A DNA stretch of 64,000 nucleotides from contig NC_092051.1 of the NCBI RefSeq assembly GCF_003086295.3, positions 14,686,810 to 14,750,809 on the forward strand, read 5' to 3'. The notes below the pieces were generated by a model. It was not told where the DNA came from. It was given only the letters and a program-made list of their open reading frames with translations, and did not search any database. The position numbers and the translations under genes were made by a program. Below, piece by piece: positions 1 to 12,284 of the stretch. Within the stretch, counting starts at the first letter, position 1; each line of letters opens with the position of its first letter. The DNA comes from Arachis hypogaea (lineage: Eukaryota; Streptophyta; Magnoliopsida; Fabales; Fabaceae).

Positions 1-910
1 TTAAAAATGACTTAATTATCTGGCTCGAAAGGATGCTCTTTCAGGTTTGAAGAATGCAGAGTTGGAGAAATGTTCTCATTGCATGGCTGGCAAACAAAGA
101 AGATTATCCTTCAAGAAGTATCAACCTTCAAGAAAATCAGACTTCATGGAATTGGTGCACTCCGATATTTGTGGTCCTTTGAAGGTACGGTCTTTTAGTT
201 GAGCTGTTTACTTTATTACTTTTATTGATGATCATTCAAGAAAGCTTTGGACTTATGCTTTGAAAATAAAGAACTAAGCTTTGGAAAAGTTCAAACAATT
301 CCAAGCTTTGGTTGAGAGGCAAACAGGTAAAAAGCTTAAATGTATTCGCACTGATAATGGTGGTGAGTATTGTGGACCATTTGATGTATATTGCAAGCAG
401 CAAGGCATTAGGCATGAAAAGACACCTCCTAAAACACCTCAGTTGAATGGTTTGACAGAAAGAATGAATAGAACATTGATTGAAAGAGTTAGGTGTATGC
501 TTACTGAAGCTAAGCTACCTAAAGTCTTTTGGGGTGAAGCGCTACTTACAGCGGCTCATGTGATTAATCTGAGTCCTATAATTGCTTTAGATAATGATGT
601 TCCAGATCATGTTTGGTCGGGCAAAGATGTCTCGTATGGTCACTTGAGAGTCTTTGTATGCAAAGCATTTGTTCATGTTCCAAAGGATGAGAGGTCCAAG
701 TTGGATGTGAAGACAAGGTAGTGCATTTTTATTGGGTATGGTCAAGATGAGTTTGGTTACAGGATTTATGATTCCGTTGAAAATAAGCTTGTAAGGAGCC
801 GTGATGTAAAGTTTATTGAAGACCAGACCATTGAAGATATTGATAAGGCAGAGAAGAGTCAATCACAAGAGAGCAGTGACTTTACTGATGTAGATCCAGT
901 TCAGCCGCCT
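1..910 (+). pseudogene. Ty1/copia pol, upstream part (integrase), decayed
   Basis: One reading frame runs through the segment. It begins in the gag-pre-integrase zinc region (CSHCMAGK near base 75) and continues through the integrase core. All three catalytic acidic residues are visible: Asp in HSDICGP (164-166), Asp in TDNGGEY (353-355) and Glu in TERMNRT (458-460). It ends in the acidic linker before reverse transcriptase. Three in-frame stops break it (200-202, 275-277, 719-721); no frameshift was seen. The 5' LTR, gag and protease lie upstream of the window. The frame is cut at 910 by another retrotransposon and resumes near 9008. It would have integrated the element's cDNA; this copy cannot make the protein. 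Confidence 0.93.
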
Positions 911-2447
911 TGATAAACCACTATTTTACGGTTTATCTTATGCTCAATTGAGTGGATTTTATCAATCTTTCATACACTTATTCATACAAATTGCATGTTT
1001 TACATTTTCCTTCCTGATTTTGTGCTATGATTGAAAACATGTTTCTTTGGTCTTAAAATTGCTAATTATTAATCCTCTCTTATTACCGTTCGATGCCTTG
1101 ATATGTGTGTTAAGTGATTTCAGGGTTTATAGGGCAGGAATGGCTTAGAGGATGGAAAGGAAGCATGCAAAAGTGGAAGGAATACAAGAAACTGAAGGAA
1201 TTGCTAAAGCTGTCCAGCCTGACCTCTTGGTACTAAATCGACCATAACTTGAGCTACAAAGGTCCAAATGACGCAATTTCAGTTGCGTTGGAAAGCTAAC
1301 ATCTAGGACTTCACAACGATATATAATTTTTTATAGCTGCCCCGAAGATAGGCGACGCGCACACGTGGATAACGCGCACGCGTGGATCACGCGGACGCGT
1401 GACCTGGCAAAAATCCAATCCACGCTCACGCATGGACGACGCTCACGCGTGACAGTGACGCGACCTGTACGTATCAAAAATCACTGGGAGTGATTTCTGG
1501 GCTGTTTTTGCCTAGTTTTCGGCCCAGAAAACACATATTAGAGGTTATAAAGTGGGAGAATTAATTCATTCATTGAAACAACATTCATAATTCATAATTT
1601 TAGGATTTAGATATAGTTTTCTAGAGAGAGAGAGGCTCTCTCCTCTCTCTTAGGTTTTTAGGATTAGGATTTCTCTTAGAGTATGGTTATTTCTTCAATC
1701 CAGGTTCAATGTTCCTTTAATTTATATTCTCTTCTACTTTTATTCATTCTATTACTTTAGTTAATTACTTGATGTTGCCAATTTGGTTTATGGATTCCTA
1801 TGTTTAATTTGATTTTCTATTTACTACAATTCGAGGTATTTCAGATTTATAGTTGCTCTCTTCTATTTATGATATAAATAATTTAGATTTTTTCCCCTTT
1901 TGGCTTTGGTTAAGTAATTGGTGACACTTGAGTTGTCAAACTCAGCTGTTGATTGAAAATTGGAAATTGCTGATTGATTTGGATCCCTCTAAAGCTAGTC
2001 TTTCCATAGGAGTTGACTAGGACTTGAGGAATCAAATTGATTAGTCTACTTGACTTTCCTTTATTTAGTAAGGATTAACTAAGTGGGAGCAATAACAATT
2101 CTCATCACACCTGATAAGGATAACTAGGATGGAATTTCCAGTTCTCATACCTTGCCAAGAGTTTTCTTATTTTTATTCATTTAATTTCTTGCAATTTACT
2201 TTTCTTGTTCCTTATTTCAAAAAACCAAAAATATACCTTTTTCCATAACCAATAGTAAATCATACTTCCCTGCAATTCCTTGAGAGGCGACCCGAGGTTT
2301 CAATACTTCGGTTATAAATTTTATTGGGTTTTGTTACTTGTGACAACCAAACTTTTGTACGAAAGGATTCTCTGTTGGTTTAGAAACTATACTTGCAACG
2401 TGATTATTTTAATAAAAATTCTTTACCGACAGAAAATCCGCTCGTCA
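911..2447 (+). repeat. 5' LTR of nested retrotransposon
   Basis: It matches 7488-9007 along its length with scattered substitutions and small indels, so insertion was not very recent. It contains a TATA-like TATAAAG (1546-1552), a GA/CT palindromic run near 1624-1650, and a cluster of ACGCGT/CACGCG motifs near 1345-1460. The short pseudo-ORF at its 3' end has no coding value. Confidence 0.9.
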
Positions 2448-2450
2448 AAA

Positions 2451-2468
2451 TGGCGTCGTTGCCGGGGA
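2451..2468 (+). other. Primer-binding site (tRNA-Asp type)
   Basis: TGGCGTCGTTGCCGGGGA starts 3 bases after the LTR end. It matches the complement of the 3' end of plant tRNA-Asp, remembered as TGGCGCCGTTGCCGGGGA, with one mismatch. This would prime minus-strand synthesis. Confidence 0.8.
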
Positions 2469-2593
2469 ATTGCAAACGTGTGCCTTATTATTGGTTATTG
2501 TAAATATTTGCTTTTTCGTTTCTTTATTAGTGTTTCTAGTTTTAGGAGTTTATTTTCATTAATTTTTATTAATTTTTATTTACTTTAGCTACT

Positions 2594-4508
2594 ATGAATT
2601 CTCACCCCTCTGGTTTCAAGTTTGGTTCCAATGTTGTTGTAAGAAATGGAAACTATAATGAAAATAGGCATCAAGGTTGGAAGAATCAAAGATGGGAGGA
2701 GCCACAAGGATTTGATCAACCCTCTTGGCAACAACCCCCTCCAATACGCTATAACCAACAACCACTCTGTGATGCATACCAAGACAATAGTTATAGTAGA
2801 CCATTTCATGACAAACCACCTCCACCAAATTACTATGGTCAAGAGCCATTCCAGGGAACGTACCAAGATGATAAATATAGTGGACCCCCTTGTAGTTACC
2901 AACAAGCCCCACAATATGCTTATGAACCACCTCCTCAATATAACTTTGGACCACCACACTCACAAGCCCCCTACTACCAAACACCATCATATGATCCTAA
3001 CCCTTATCCACCATATCAACCACCCTATGAGCCATATGAGCCATACATAGATCCACTCCAATTCCAACCCAATTACTCCCAAGAACCACCACCTCCATAT
3101 ACACCACATCCATATCCATCAATCCAAGAGCCTTATGGTCCTACTTATGATATCCAAGCAGAACAAAAGTCAAGGGATCATCTCAAAGAAACAGTGGATC
3201 AATTTCAAGCAACCCTACGTCAATTGGACCGAGCGGTAAACCGAATAGCACCTGAAGCTTTCATGGCTAAAGAATCTCAACTTGAGAACAAGGAATTGAA
3301 GTATGCTATGCAACAAGTGGAAAAGATGGAGTGATGAACCACCACATTCTTATTATGATAAACTACCCTCTTATCATGAACCTTTCCTCCCAAGTAATAA
3401 GCACTCATATCCACCTCAACCTTCAATGCATGACACTCTTGGTGTTCTTCTTCAAGGGCAAAGAGAGATGGAACGGGGAGTACTAGAATTCGCGACTGCC
3501 TTAACCGAGGTAGTAAATCAATTAGCTTCCCAACATCTGAGCACTCAAAGTACTCCCATGGCTACATGTGGAGAATCAAAAGAAGAGCGTATCGTGAAGG
3601 AGACACTAGAAACTCCGGTGGACAATGAGGAACTTGGCTTTGTATTGGAACAAGTGGAGAAAGCCATAATAGTTGCAGAAGAAGAAGTAGTTGAAGATTT
3701 AGGAGATGCTGAACCTCCATGGGAATCTAGAATTGTAGAGTACTCCTCCAATAAGATTGAAATTGATGTCAAGAAGGCCAGTGCACAACCTCCATGGCAT
3801 ATTCCTTATGAAGACTTGGATGTGATAGATCAAGAAGTAAGTTCCCTTGGTGATGAGGATCATGCATCAAGTCCTCCTAGTGATAAATCTACATCCGCAA
3901 ATGAACTCCTTGAATATGAAGACTCTTCTCTGATCGAGTCTGAGAATGATGTGGAAGTAGAAATTCTTAGAAAAGGGTGGACGAGAGTTGAGTACGCTTT
4001 GTCAAGAATGTTGGAGACTTCTCCACCTAGGTTGCCATCTACTCCTTTATTTGAGTGGATAAGGCTTGTCTCTATTCGCCTTACCATTCCACTTGAATAT
4101 GGTATTCTTGAAACAGATGGCCAACTTAGGAGACTTTGTGGCATTAAGCGTAAGAGAAGGATGTTTAGTGGTTGGAGTTGTAAATCAAGGCTCATCAAGG
4201 TTGATACTTCAAGAGATAGATGTAAGGGCTCAACTGGTGATAATTTAGTTAGATCTAAAAGAAGAGTTTGGTACTCCATAGAGAATTCAGAGTGCTTGCC
4301 ACCCAGATGGAACCATGATGATCAACTTGAAGACGGGTGTAGAATCAAGATTTGGGATCCCGGCATACAAGAAGATCAACTTTGGGAGCTCAAAGCTTGT
4401 GAAAAACTCCATCAAGGCTTGGGAAATTTACATGGAATAGACAGAGCTTATTGGAAGTCCAAGCATTGGTGGCAGTTTCAAGATGAGTTCAAGCACAAGT
4501 CGCCATGA
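2594..4508 (+). pseudogene. Gag-like P/Q/Y-rich ORF of the nested retrotransposon, frameshifted
   Basis: An ATG at 2594 opens a 246-residue frame very rich in Pro, Gln, Tyr and His, with repeated PPPQYN/PYPPYQ-type stretches. A coiled-coil-like segment (about residues 190-246) ends at a stop at 3332-3334. Another frame continues at about 3330 with similar composition and runs to 4508, ending with a W-rich tail near KHWWQFQDEFKHKSP. The overlap at 3303-3334 indicates a single ancestral ORF of about 630 codons broken by one frameshift. No zinc knuckle, protease or polymerase motif is visible. Its position after the primer site suggests a gag-like or packaging protein, which is inference. I do not recognise a named family. 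Confidence 0.55.
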
Positions 4509-5984
4509 CAAGGAGCTCACCAAATGTCCAACTTAAGGACTTTAACTAAAAGTGCTAGGTGGGAGACAACCCACCATGGTATGGTCATTCCTTTTCAATC
4601 TTAGTTTTATTTTGTTTTGTTTTATTCTTAGTTTTATTTTATTCTTAGTTTTATTTTATTCTATTTTTCTTAATGACTCTTCCCATAATATCTGCATATA
4701 GTTTGCATCTGCATTTTGCATTCTGCATTCTGCATACTGCATAAAAAAATGCACGTGACGCGCAAGCGTCGCTGACGCGTCCGCGTCATATGTGCATTCG
4801 AACAAAGAAGAAAAGAAGCAGAGAGTCACGCGGGAGCATGGCTGGAGGCGTGCCTTAGGCAAAAACACGCCCACGTGTACGCGTCCGCGTCACTTGAAAA
4901 ATCAGCCTCCCACGCGTGCGCGTCACCCACGCGCATGCTTGACCCTGCGAAATCGACGTAAAGGGGTGTATGGCAGAGAGTTATGATGGAGTGAGGCTGG
5001 AATGGTGTTGGAAGCACAAGCCTTATCACGCGTACGCGTCACCCACGCATACGCGTCATTTTTCAAAGTAAGGCCATTCACGCGTGCGCGTCACCCACGT
5101 GCACGCGTCACCCTAAATTTTGGCAATGTGCGTATAAAACAGAAAGTTGTGCGTGCGCGAGACTACACTCGCGCCAATAGCACAAAGCAGGTCACGCGTG
5201 CGTGTCACCCACGCGAACGCGTGCACCACGCGTCCGCGTCGCATGCGACGCACAATTTAACTAGACATGCGCCAGAATTCTTATCTTTTCTTCCCTAATC
5301 CTAATTTTTTCTTTTCCCTTCTTATTTCTTTCTTCTTTCTTCTTTATTCTTTCTTACTTTCTTCTTCTTCTTCATCTCTTTAACTTCTCATCCTTCTTCA
5401 CTTTCATTCTATTTTATTTAATTTATTTCCATACTTTCATTCATTGTATTTTAATTTTGTGCATATTTTTATTTTCTTTTCTACGTTTATTATTTTTCCA
5501 TTGGTGTTAAATGTTCTTATTCAACTGTTGTATCCTTTCTGGCATTATTTTGGTGCTTAGTGACTTGTTTTAAATTGTTGGGTGATATTATTTATCTGTC
5601 AATGCCAATCTTTTATGATACTAAGTTTTTCTTTTGCATTGATCTGAACTTATATTGTCTTTCATGACCCACACTCTCCCTCATTGTTGTAAATTTTGCA
5701 CCATTGGTATGCCATGTGCCTCTATTGCTTTCTCACGTACATGTTGTAGCTACCATGTAATTGAAACCCTCATTATTTGGCATTAACCTACCCATACTTT
5801 ATTTGTTTTCTTATCTGTATTTCTGGGTTACTTTTCTTCTTTTCTTCTTCTTTCAGGATGGCCACCAAAGAAGGAAAAGGGAAAGCTTCTACATGGGGAG
5901 ACAAACAAGTCCATCTGTACAATCTTTAGAGAAAAGCATCAGTGTAGCAACCCATCCACTTGCACATCTTAGCATGCACCGAGG
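4509..5984 (+). repeat. Untranslated interior of nested retrotransposon, with GC-rich ACGCGT array
   Basis: The segment has no credible gene. Bases 4750-5245 hold many short ACGCGT / CGCGTCACCCACGCG units in both orientations, strikingly GC-rich against the AT-rich surroundings. The same unit type occurs in both LTRs (about 1345-1460 and 7930-8015). Beyond 5280 the sequence becomes CT-rich and then unique. Short ORFs through the array are by-products of the repeat. Confidence 0.7.
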
Positions 5985-6012
5985 ACGGTGTAATCTTTAA
6001 GTGTGGGGAGGT
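5985..6012 (+). other. Internal polypurine-tract-like motif
   Basis: TTTAAGTGTGGGGAGGTCGATA repeats the core of the true polypurine tract at 7474-7487 (TTAAGTGTGGGGAGATTGATA) about 1.5 kb upstream. It could be a second plus-strand primer or mark an older LTR boundary. The role is inferred. Confidence 0.5.
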
Positions 6013-7473
6013 CGATACCGACTTCCGTGTGTTAGTTATTTCCTTCTCAACACCAGTGTTTTATCTTCTTTGTTTGTTCATTGTTGCATTTGCATGTTTG
6101 ATTGCATATTTGATTGATTTTATGCATATTTTACCACCACTTGGTTAAAGTAATATTTTCTTTTCCAAGAAATTATTTTATAATATTTCACTAATTTGAA
6201 TCAAAATTTTTGATAAACTTGTTTGAAGGAATATTATACTGGAACATGGTTTAGAGCTCGAACACACAAAACCAGTGAGATTTTGAGCCTATTTGAATTG
6301 GTTGCATTCTATCAACCAATATTTTATTTTTGGTGTGTGTTGTTCTCTCTAAAATTGTGATCTTTGTCTTGCTTAATTCTATATTTCCATGGTTTGATGT
6401 ATGCATGCACTTATATGATTGAGGCCTTTGTTTCACTGAGCTTACATACCCATATGGCCTTACCCTTTCATTATCCTTTGCAAACCAATGTTGAGCCTAT
6501 TATACCCCTTTGTTCTTTACTTTAACTCATCACTAACTCTAAGCGGAAAATAATAATGTCCTTAATTTGAATCCTTGGTTAGCTTAGACTAGTGAGAGTG
6601 CTCATGAATTAAGTGTGGAGAAAGTGAATTTGGAAACATTTGGTTTAAGAATTGGGTGTTATATATCTTTATGAAAATGTGAAAGAAATATTTAGGACAT
6701 GTTCATGCATTCAATAATTTAATCATATGCATTGAGAAAAATAAAAAAAATAAAAAAATATATAAATATATAAATATATAAATAAAAAATATATATATAA
6801 TAAAGGAGAAAAAGAAAAGAAAAAGAGCGAATAATAAAAGGGGACAAAATGCCCCAAAGTAAATGGTGAAAGCAATGCATATGTACTGTACTCAAAATCG
6901 GATGCATGAATATGTGGAAAATATGGTTAATAGATAGTTAGGCTTTATATTATCATTACATGGATTGTCCTAAGTTAGGTGAGAAGTTTAAGTTAATTAA
7001 GGATTCAGATTTTAGTCCACTTGGCCAAATACAATCCTACCTTGACCCTAACCCCATTACAACCCTCAAAAGACCTCTTGATATGTGTATTTGTGCATTA
7101 AAATTTTGTTGATTGGTAGAAGAAAAGCAAGCCTTAGAAAGCAAGATCAGTAGAGAATTGAGAGAATCGAACCTTAAACACTTGAGTGATTAGAGTGTAT
7201 ACACTTCCGGTGAGGGTTTGATGCTCGATTCTGTGTTCCCGGCTTTCATAAGCTATTTCTTCTGCAAGTTTACTTGTACTTTATTTTGTGATTTGAATTA
7301 GTGAAATCCAGTTCATATTTGTTCTTAAAATATTTGTTTACTTTTAACCAAGTAGGTAAAAGCATTTTGCATATAGCTGCATTCATACAGATAGGTTGCA
7401 TTTCATATATTCCACCATTCCTCTTCACTCTCATAGCTTCTCTTGAGCTTAGCATGAGGACATGATAATGTTT
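6013..7473. other. Non-coding 3' interior of nested retrotransposon
   Basis: I see no gene here. The stretch is AT-rich, with an A/T low-complexity run at about 6735-6840 (AAATA/TATAA units) and otherwise unique sequence. It belongs to the element by position. Confidence 0.6.
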
Positions 7474-7487
7474 AAGTGTGGGGAGAT
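7474..7487 (+). other. Polypurine tract of nested retrotransposon
   Basis: AAGTGTGGGGAGAT abuts the TG start of the 3' LTR and would prime plus-strand synthesis. Confidence 0.85.
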
Positions 7488-9007
7488 TGATAAACCACTA
7501 TTTTACGGTTTATCTTGTGCTCAATTGAGTGGATTTTATCAATCTTTCATACACTTATTCATAAAAATTGCATGTTTTACATTTTCCTTCCTGATTTTGT
7601 GCTATGATTGAAAACATATTTCTTTGGTCTTAAAATTGCTAATTATTAATCCTCTCTTATTACCGTTCGATGCCTTGATATGTGTGTTAAGTGATTTCAG
7701 GGTTTATAGGGCAGGAATGGCTTAGAGGATGGAAAGGAAGCATGCAAAAGTGGAAGGAATACAAGAAACTGAAGGAATTGCTAAAGCTGTCCAGCCTGAC
7801 CTCTTGGTACTAAATCGACCATAACTTGAGCTAAAGAGGTCCAAATGACGCAGTTCTAGTTGCGTTGGAAAGCTAACATCCGGGGCTTCGCAACAATATA
7901 TAATTTACCATATCTACCCCAAATATAGGTGACGCGCACGCGTGGATTACGCGCACGCGTGACCTGGCAAAAATCCAATCCACGCTCACGTGTGGACGAT
8001 GCTCACGCGTGACTTTGCCGCGTGCTGGACGTATCAGAAATCACTGGGGACGATTTTTGGGTTATTTTTGACCCATTTTTCGTCCCAAAAAATACAAATT
8101 AAAGGCTATAAAGTAGGAAAATCCATCCATTCATTAAAACAAAAACATTCATTATTCACAAATTTAGGTTTTAGATGTAGTTTCTAGAGAGATAGGCTCT
8201 CTCCTCTCTCTAGGCTTTAGGATTTAGGATTTCTATCAGTTTTAGGTTTATTTCTTCTTCATTCCAGGTTCAATGTTCCTTTAATTTAATTTCTCTTCTA
8301 CTTTTATTTATTCTATGGCTTTAGTTTGTTTATTTTCCCAATTTGATTTATGAACTCTCCATGTTAGATTTGATTTCTTTATTTAATGCAATTTGAGGTA
8401 TTTCAGATTTATGATTGCTTTGTTCTATTTATGATATAAATAATTTAGATTTTTTCCCCTTTTGGCTTTGGTTGAGTAATTGGTGACACTTAAGTTGTCA
8501 AACTCAGCTGTTGATTAAAAATTAGAAATTGCTGATTGATTTGGATCCCTCTAAAGCTAGTCTTTCCATAGGAGTTGACTAGGACTTGAGGAATCAAATT
8601 GATTAGTCCACTTTACTTTCTTTTATTTAGTAAGGGTTAACTAAGTGGGAGCAATAACAATTCTCATCACACCTGATAAGGATAACTAGGATGGGATTTC
8701 CAGTTCTCATACCTTGCCAAGAATTTTCTTAATTATTAATTTATTTTTCTTGTCATTTAATTTACTTATTCCTTATTTCAAAAATCCCAAAAATACATTT
8801 TTTCTCATAACCGATAATAAACACACTTCCCTGCAATTCCTTGAGAGACGACCCGAGGTTTAAATACTTCGGTTATAAATTTTATTGGGTTTTGTTACTT
8901 GTGACAACCAAACTTTTGTACGGAAGGATTCTTTGTTGGTTTAGAAACTATACTTACAACGAAAATTTATTTATGAAAATTCTTTACTGGCAGAAATCCG
9001 TTCGTCA
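7488..9007 (+). repeat. 3' LTR of nested retrotransposon
   Basis: It is the partner of 911-2447, including the TATA-like TATAAAG (8107-8113). It ends CGTCA at 9007, after which the copia reading frame resumes. Confidence 0.9.
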
Positions 9008-10771
9008 GAATAAACAGAGAATCAAGCTCAGGAGCATATGCAGAAAAATGAGCCTTTGGTTCCTGATGACCAGGAGATGGGAGATCCAATTGATGCTCCA
9101 GTTGATGATGACGCTAATAATCAACCTGAGCTACCTGAAGATCCACCAGGTTTCCATCCTAGGAGGTCTACTAGAGAGCGACGACCTTCAACGAGGTATC
9201 CTTCTAGTGAGTATGTAACATTTACTTATGAATATGTGACCTTGACTGATAGGGGAGAACCTGAATGTTATGCGGAAGCTATGGAAGGTGACGATAATAA
9301 GAAATGGTTTGATACAATGCAAGATGAAATAAAATTCTTGTATGATAATCAAACATTTGAGTTTGTAAAGTTGCCAAAAGGAAAGAAAGCTTTGCAGAAC
9401 AGGTGAGTTTATAGGTTGAAGCATGAATAAAATTCTCAGTGTCCAAGGTACAAGGCTAGATTGGTGGTCAAAGGCTACAGGCAGAAAAAGGGAGTTGACT
9501 ATAATAAAAATTTTTCACCGATTGTGAGAAAATCTTCTATTAGGACTGTTTTGAGTTTGGCTGCAAGTCTTGATTTAGAGATAGAGCAGATGGATGTGAA
9601 AACTGCTTTCTTTCATGGTGATCTTAAGGATGAAATTTACATGGAACAACCTGAAGGTTTCATGGTAAAAGGCAAAGATGATCATGTTTGTAAACTGAAG
9701 AAGAGCTTGTATGGCTTGAAGCAAGCTCCAAGACAATGGTACAAGAAGTTCGAGTCTGTTATGGTAGAGCAAGGCTACAAGAAGACTACTTCTGATCATT
9801 GTGTATTTGTTAAACAGTTTGCTAGTAATGATTTTATTATCCTTTTGATATATGTTGATGACATGCTTATTGTTGGTCAGAATACTTCTAGGATTGATAT
9901 GTTGAAGAAGCAACTTGCAACGTCATTTGCAATGAAGGACCTTGGGCCGGCAAAAGAGATTCTTGGTAGAAGAATCAAGCATGATAGAAAGGAAAAGAAA
10001 CTTTGGTTGTCACAGGAGAAATACATAGAGAGAATGTTGCACAGGTTTCAAATGGAGAAAGCAAAGGCTGTTAGTACTCCTCTTGCTACACACTTCAAAT
10101 TGAGTTGCAAGCAAAGTCCATCAAGTGATGAAGAGAAAAAAGACACGGAAAAAGTTCCATATGTATCAGCCGTAGGTAGTTTAATGTATGCTATGGTGTG
10201 CACAAGACCGGATATAGCTCATGTTGTTGGTTGTGTTAGCCGTTTTGTTTCAAACCCAGGAAGAGAACATTGAAATGCTGTAAAATGGATAATGAGATAT
10301 CTTCGTGGTACTTCTAACATGAAATTGTGTTATGGAAGTGATAAGCCTATTCTAGTTGGTTACACTGACTCAGACATGGCAGGAGATATTGACTCTAGAA
10401 GGTCCATTTCAGGCTTCTTGATCAACTTTGCGGGTGGAGCTGTCTCTTGGCAATCAAGATTACAAAAATGTGTTGCTTTGTCTACTACCAAGGCCGAGTT
10501 TATTGCCATTACCGAAGCGTGAAAGGAGATGTTTTGGATGAAGAAATTCTTGAAGGAACTCGGGTCTACTCAAGAGAGGTATGTGTTATTTTGTGATAGT
10601 CAAAGTGCTATACATCTTGGTAAAAACTCTACTTTTCATTCTCGATCCAAACATATTGATGTGAGGTATCATTGGATACGTGATGTTTTGGATGCTGAGT
10701 TGTTGGAACTTGAAAAGGTTCATACTGATGAGAATGATTCTAATATGATGACCAAGGCATTATCAAGATAG
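9008..10771 (+). pseudogene. Ty1/copia pol, downstream part (RT and RNase H), decayed
   Basis: This continues the copia polyprotein in a single frame. A linker is followed by reverse transcriptase with DVKTAFFHGDL, LYGLKQAPRQW and the YVDD catalytic box near 9851-9862. RNase H follows with GYTDSDMAGD, KAEFIAITEA and CDSQSAIHL, and the C-terminal SKHIDVRYHWIRD. Four premature stops interrupt it (9404, 9428, 10271, 10520) without a visible frameshift, and the normal stop is at 10769-10771. RT wording resembles the Tork/TNT1-type lineage, from family knowledge. The protein copied element RNA to DNA; this copy is dead. Confidence 0.95.
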
Positions 10772-10823
10772 AAGTTTGAAGTTTGTTGCTTAATTGCCGG
10801 ATTGGCGGTTACCTCCACATAAT

Positions 10824-10838
10824 CGTGAGGGGGAGATT
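10824..10838 (+). other. Polypurine tract of copia element
   Basis: GTGAGGGGGAGATT lies 53 bases after the pol stop and directly before the TGTTAGG start of the LTR. Confidence 0.85.
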
Positions 10839-11527
10839 TGTTAGGTTTTTTGGTCTCCCTTCCTATGTGAAGAAAAAGCCCAAATGCTACTATTCAAGCC
10901 CATGAATAGTTGAAGTGGCTGAGGTGAGTTAGGATTGAGTGAGAGAGGTCTCATTTGCAAGGAGAACACCAAACACTAGAGAGAAGAGAAGAGAGAAAGT
11001 CATTTTCGCACACACACAAAGTTATCTCTGTAAATTGATCGCTGAAAATTTGTTAACCATTGGATTGAGCTCAAATTTGAACAGTGTAATTTACACATCT
11101 TGTTCTTTGAATTCACCGTTCGGATCTTTAATTTAATATCTGTAGCTGGAGATATTGGCCACGCACAGTAGCTCTATTTTTGTAGTATTTTCATCTTCTT
11201 GTTCTTGTTTTGAAAGCTTTGAAGCTTGGGTTGTGTTTGGCTTGTTGTATGCACATTTTGTGCAGTAATTTGTGACTCTCTTGTACTCTATTTTTCATCA
11301 TAGTGAAGCTATATCCTGGTCTTGGTGACTCGTGGTTTTTACTTCTCTCATTGAGGAGGTTTTCCACGTTAAAAATCTTGGTGTGTTAGCTTGTTTCTAA
11401 TTTCTGGTTTATGTGATTTTTTCGCTGCTATTGGGTATTATTGTGCTGGCGTTAATACTTGTTGTGAGTGGATATTGTTGCTCCTCTAATTCTTGCAAGT
11501 AGGGAATTGTGTGTCTTATTCCTATCA
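10839..11527 (+). repeat. 3' LTR of copia element
   Basis: It begins TGTTAGGTTTTTTGG after the polypurine tract and ends near CCTATCA, about 690 bp. The terminal CA fits copia LTRs. The 5' partner is outside the window, so the right edge is set by motif only. A GA-rich tract (10960-11000) is a plausible leader. Confidence 0.75.
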
Positions 11528-12263
11528 ATTGAATTATGAACAAAAACATCTCCAAATCCATCAAGTTATTTTGTAGTATTATGTGTTTCTTCTTCTTTGT
11601 TTGATTAGATAATGAACAAAACCATAAAAAGAAAAATATGATGAGAAGTTTTGAGAAAAATTTTGTTCCTTCTTTTTTGTTTGATTTTTCTTCTCTTTTT
11701 CTTGGTTTTATTCCTCTCAAGATAGTAAAACAAGAAGAATTATAACAAAGTAATTCACTCATAAATGAACCGAAATTATTTTCACAATGAATTGAAAATT
11801 AAATTTAGAATGTAAACTCATTTTAAAACAAGCACAGACCAAGTACACCTTATTTAAATCAAGGATGAACTGAAATTCTTTAATGATTGTGATACACAAA
11901 CTCAATTCGAAAATAAGCATACAAACAAAAATTGAATCATGAACACAAAATGAGAAAAGAAGAAGAAAGCAGAAGAGGAAGAGGAGGAGGTAGTGGTGGT
12001 GGTGGTGGTGACGACATTAATGAAAGTGAAAAATAATAAAAAAAAAAGGAGGAGAAGAAGAAGACGTAATATCAGGGGTGAAGAAGAAGAAGAACATATG
12101 CGTGAATTTGAAAGAAGAAGAAATCCGCAGAAAAGAAGAAAACGGAAAAAAAAAGGCGTGACTCTAAATTATTTGAATAAATTTGGATGATAAAATTATT
12201 TGGATGTGGAGAATAATTCTAATAAAAAATGCTATATAAAATAAAAAACTTAGTGAACTCTAT
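11528..12263 (-). repeat. Reverse-oriented fragment of the MULE-derivative family plus GAA/GGT simple repeats
   Basis: No gene was seen. 11560-11740 resembles the reverse complement of 40130-40260 (AAACAAGAAGAA, TTTGTTTGATTTTT, ATTATGTGTTTCTTCTTC). This suggests a remnant of the elements at 39.6-41.8 kb and 52.6-53.9 kb, inverted. 11950-12150 is GAA/GGT/AAG low-complexity sequence. 12225-12272 resembles 42648-42697 upstream of the germin-like gene. Confidence 0.45.
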
Positions 12264-12272
12264 TTTGAGTAA
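12264..12272. repeat. Left 9-bp target-site duplication of MULE
   Basis: TTTGAGTAA is repeated exactly at 22159-22167. The sequence outside both copies aligns with 42648-42760, where one copy (TTTCAGTAA) is present without the insert. Confidence 0.9.
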
Positions 12273-12284
12273 CAGAAAAGCTCT

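Larger units (their letters stand above)
911..9007 (+). mobile_element. Non-autonomous LTR retrotransposon nested in the copia element
   Basis: Two direct repeats of about 1.5 kb (911-2447 and 7488-9007) begin TGATAAACCACTATTTTACG and end CGTCA. A primer-binding site follows the first and a polypurine tract precedes the second, so this is an LTR retrotransposon in + orientation. Its 5-kb interior encodes only a P/Q/Y-rich ORF and holds no protease, reverse transcriptase, RNase H or integrase motif. It therefore needed enzymes from a related autonomous element. It sits inside copia pol. The 5-bp flanks (CGCCT on the left, GAATA on the right) do not match, so the expected target duplication is absent. 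Confidence 0.9.

Noticed and set aside
2280..2588. Open frame at the LTR/primer-site junction, also at 8841-9218
   Set aside because: It lies in LTR sequence present twice and crosses the primer-binding site; no similarity to a protein.
4792..5298. Several overlapping open frames in the GC-rich block
   Set aside because: They follow the ACGCGT repeat units, have repeat-biased composition (TRARHPRA) on both strands, and show no domain or start context.
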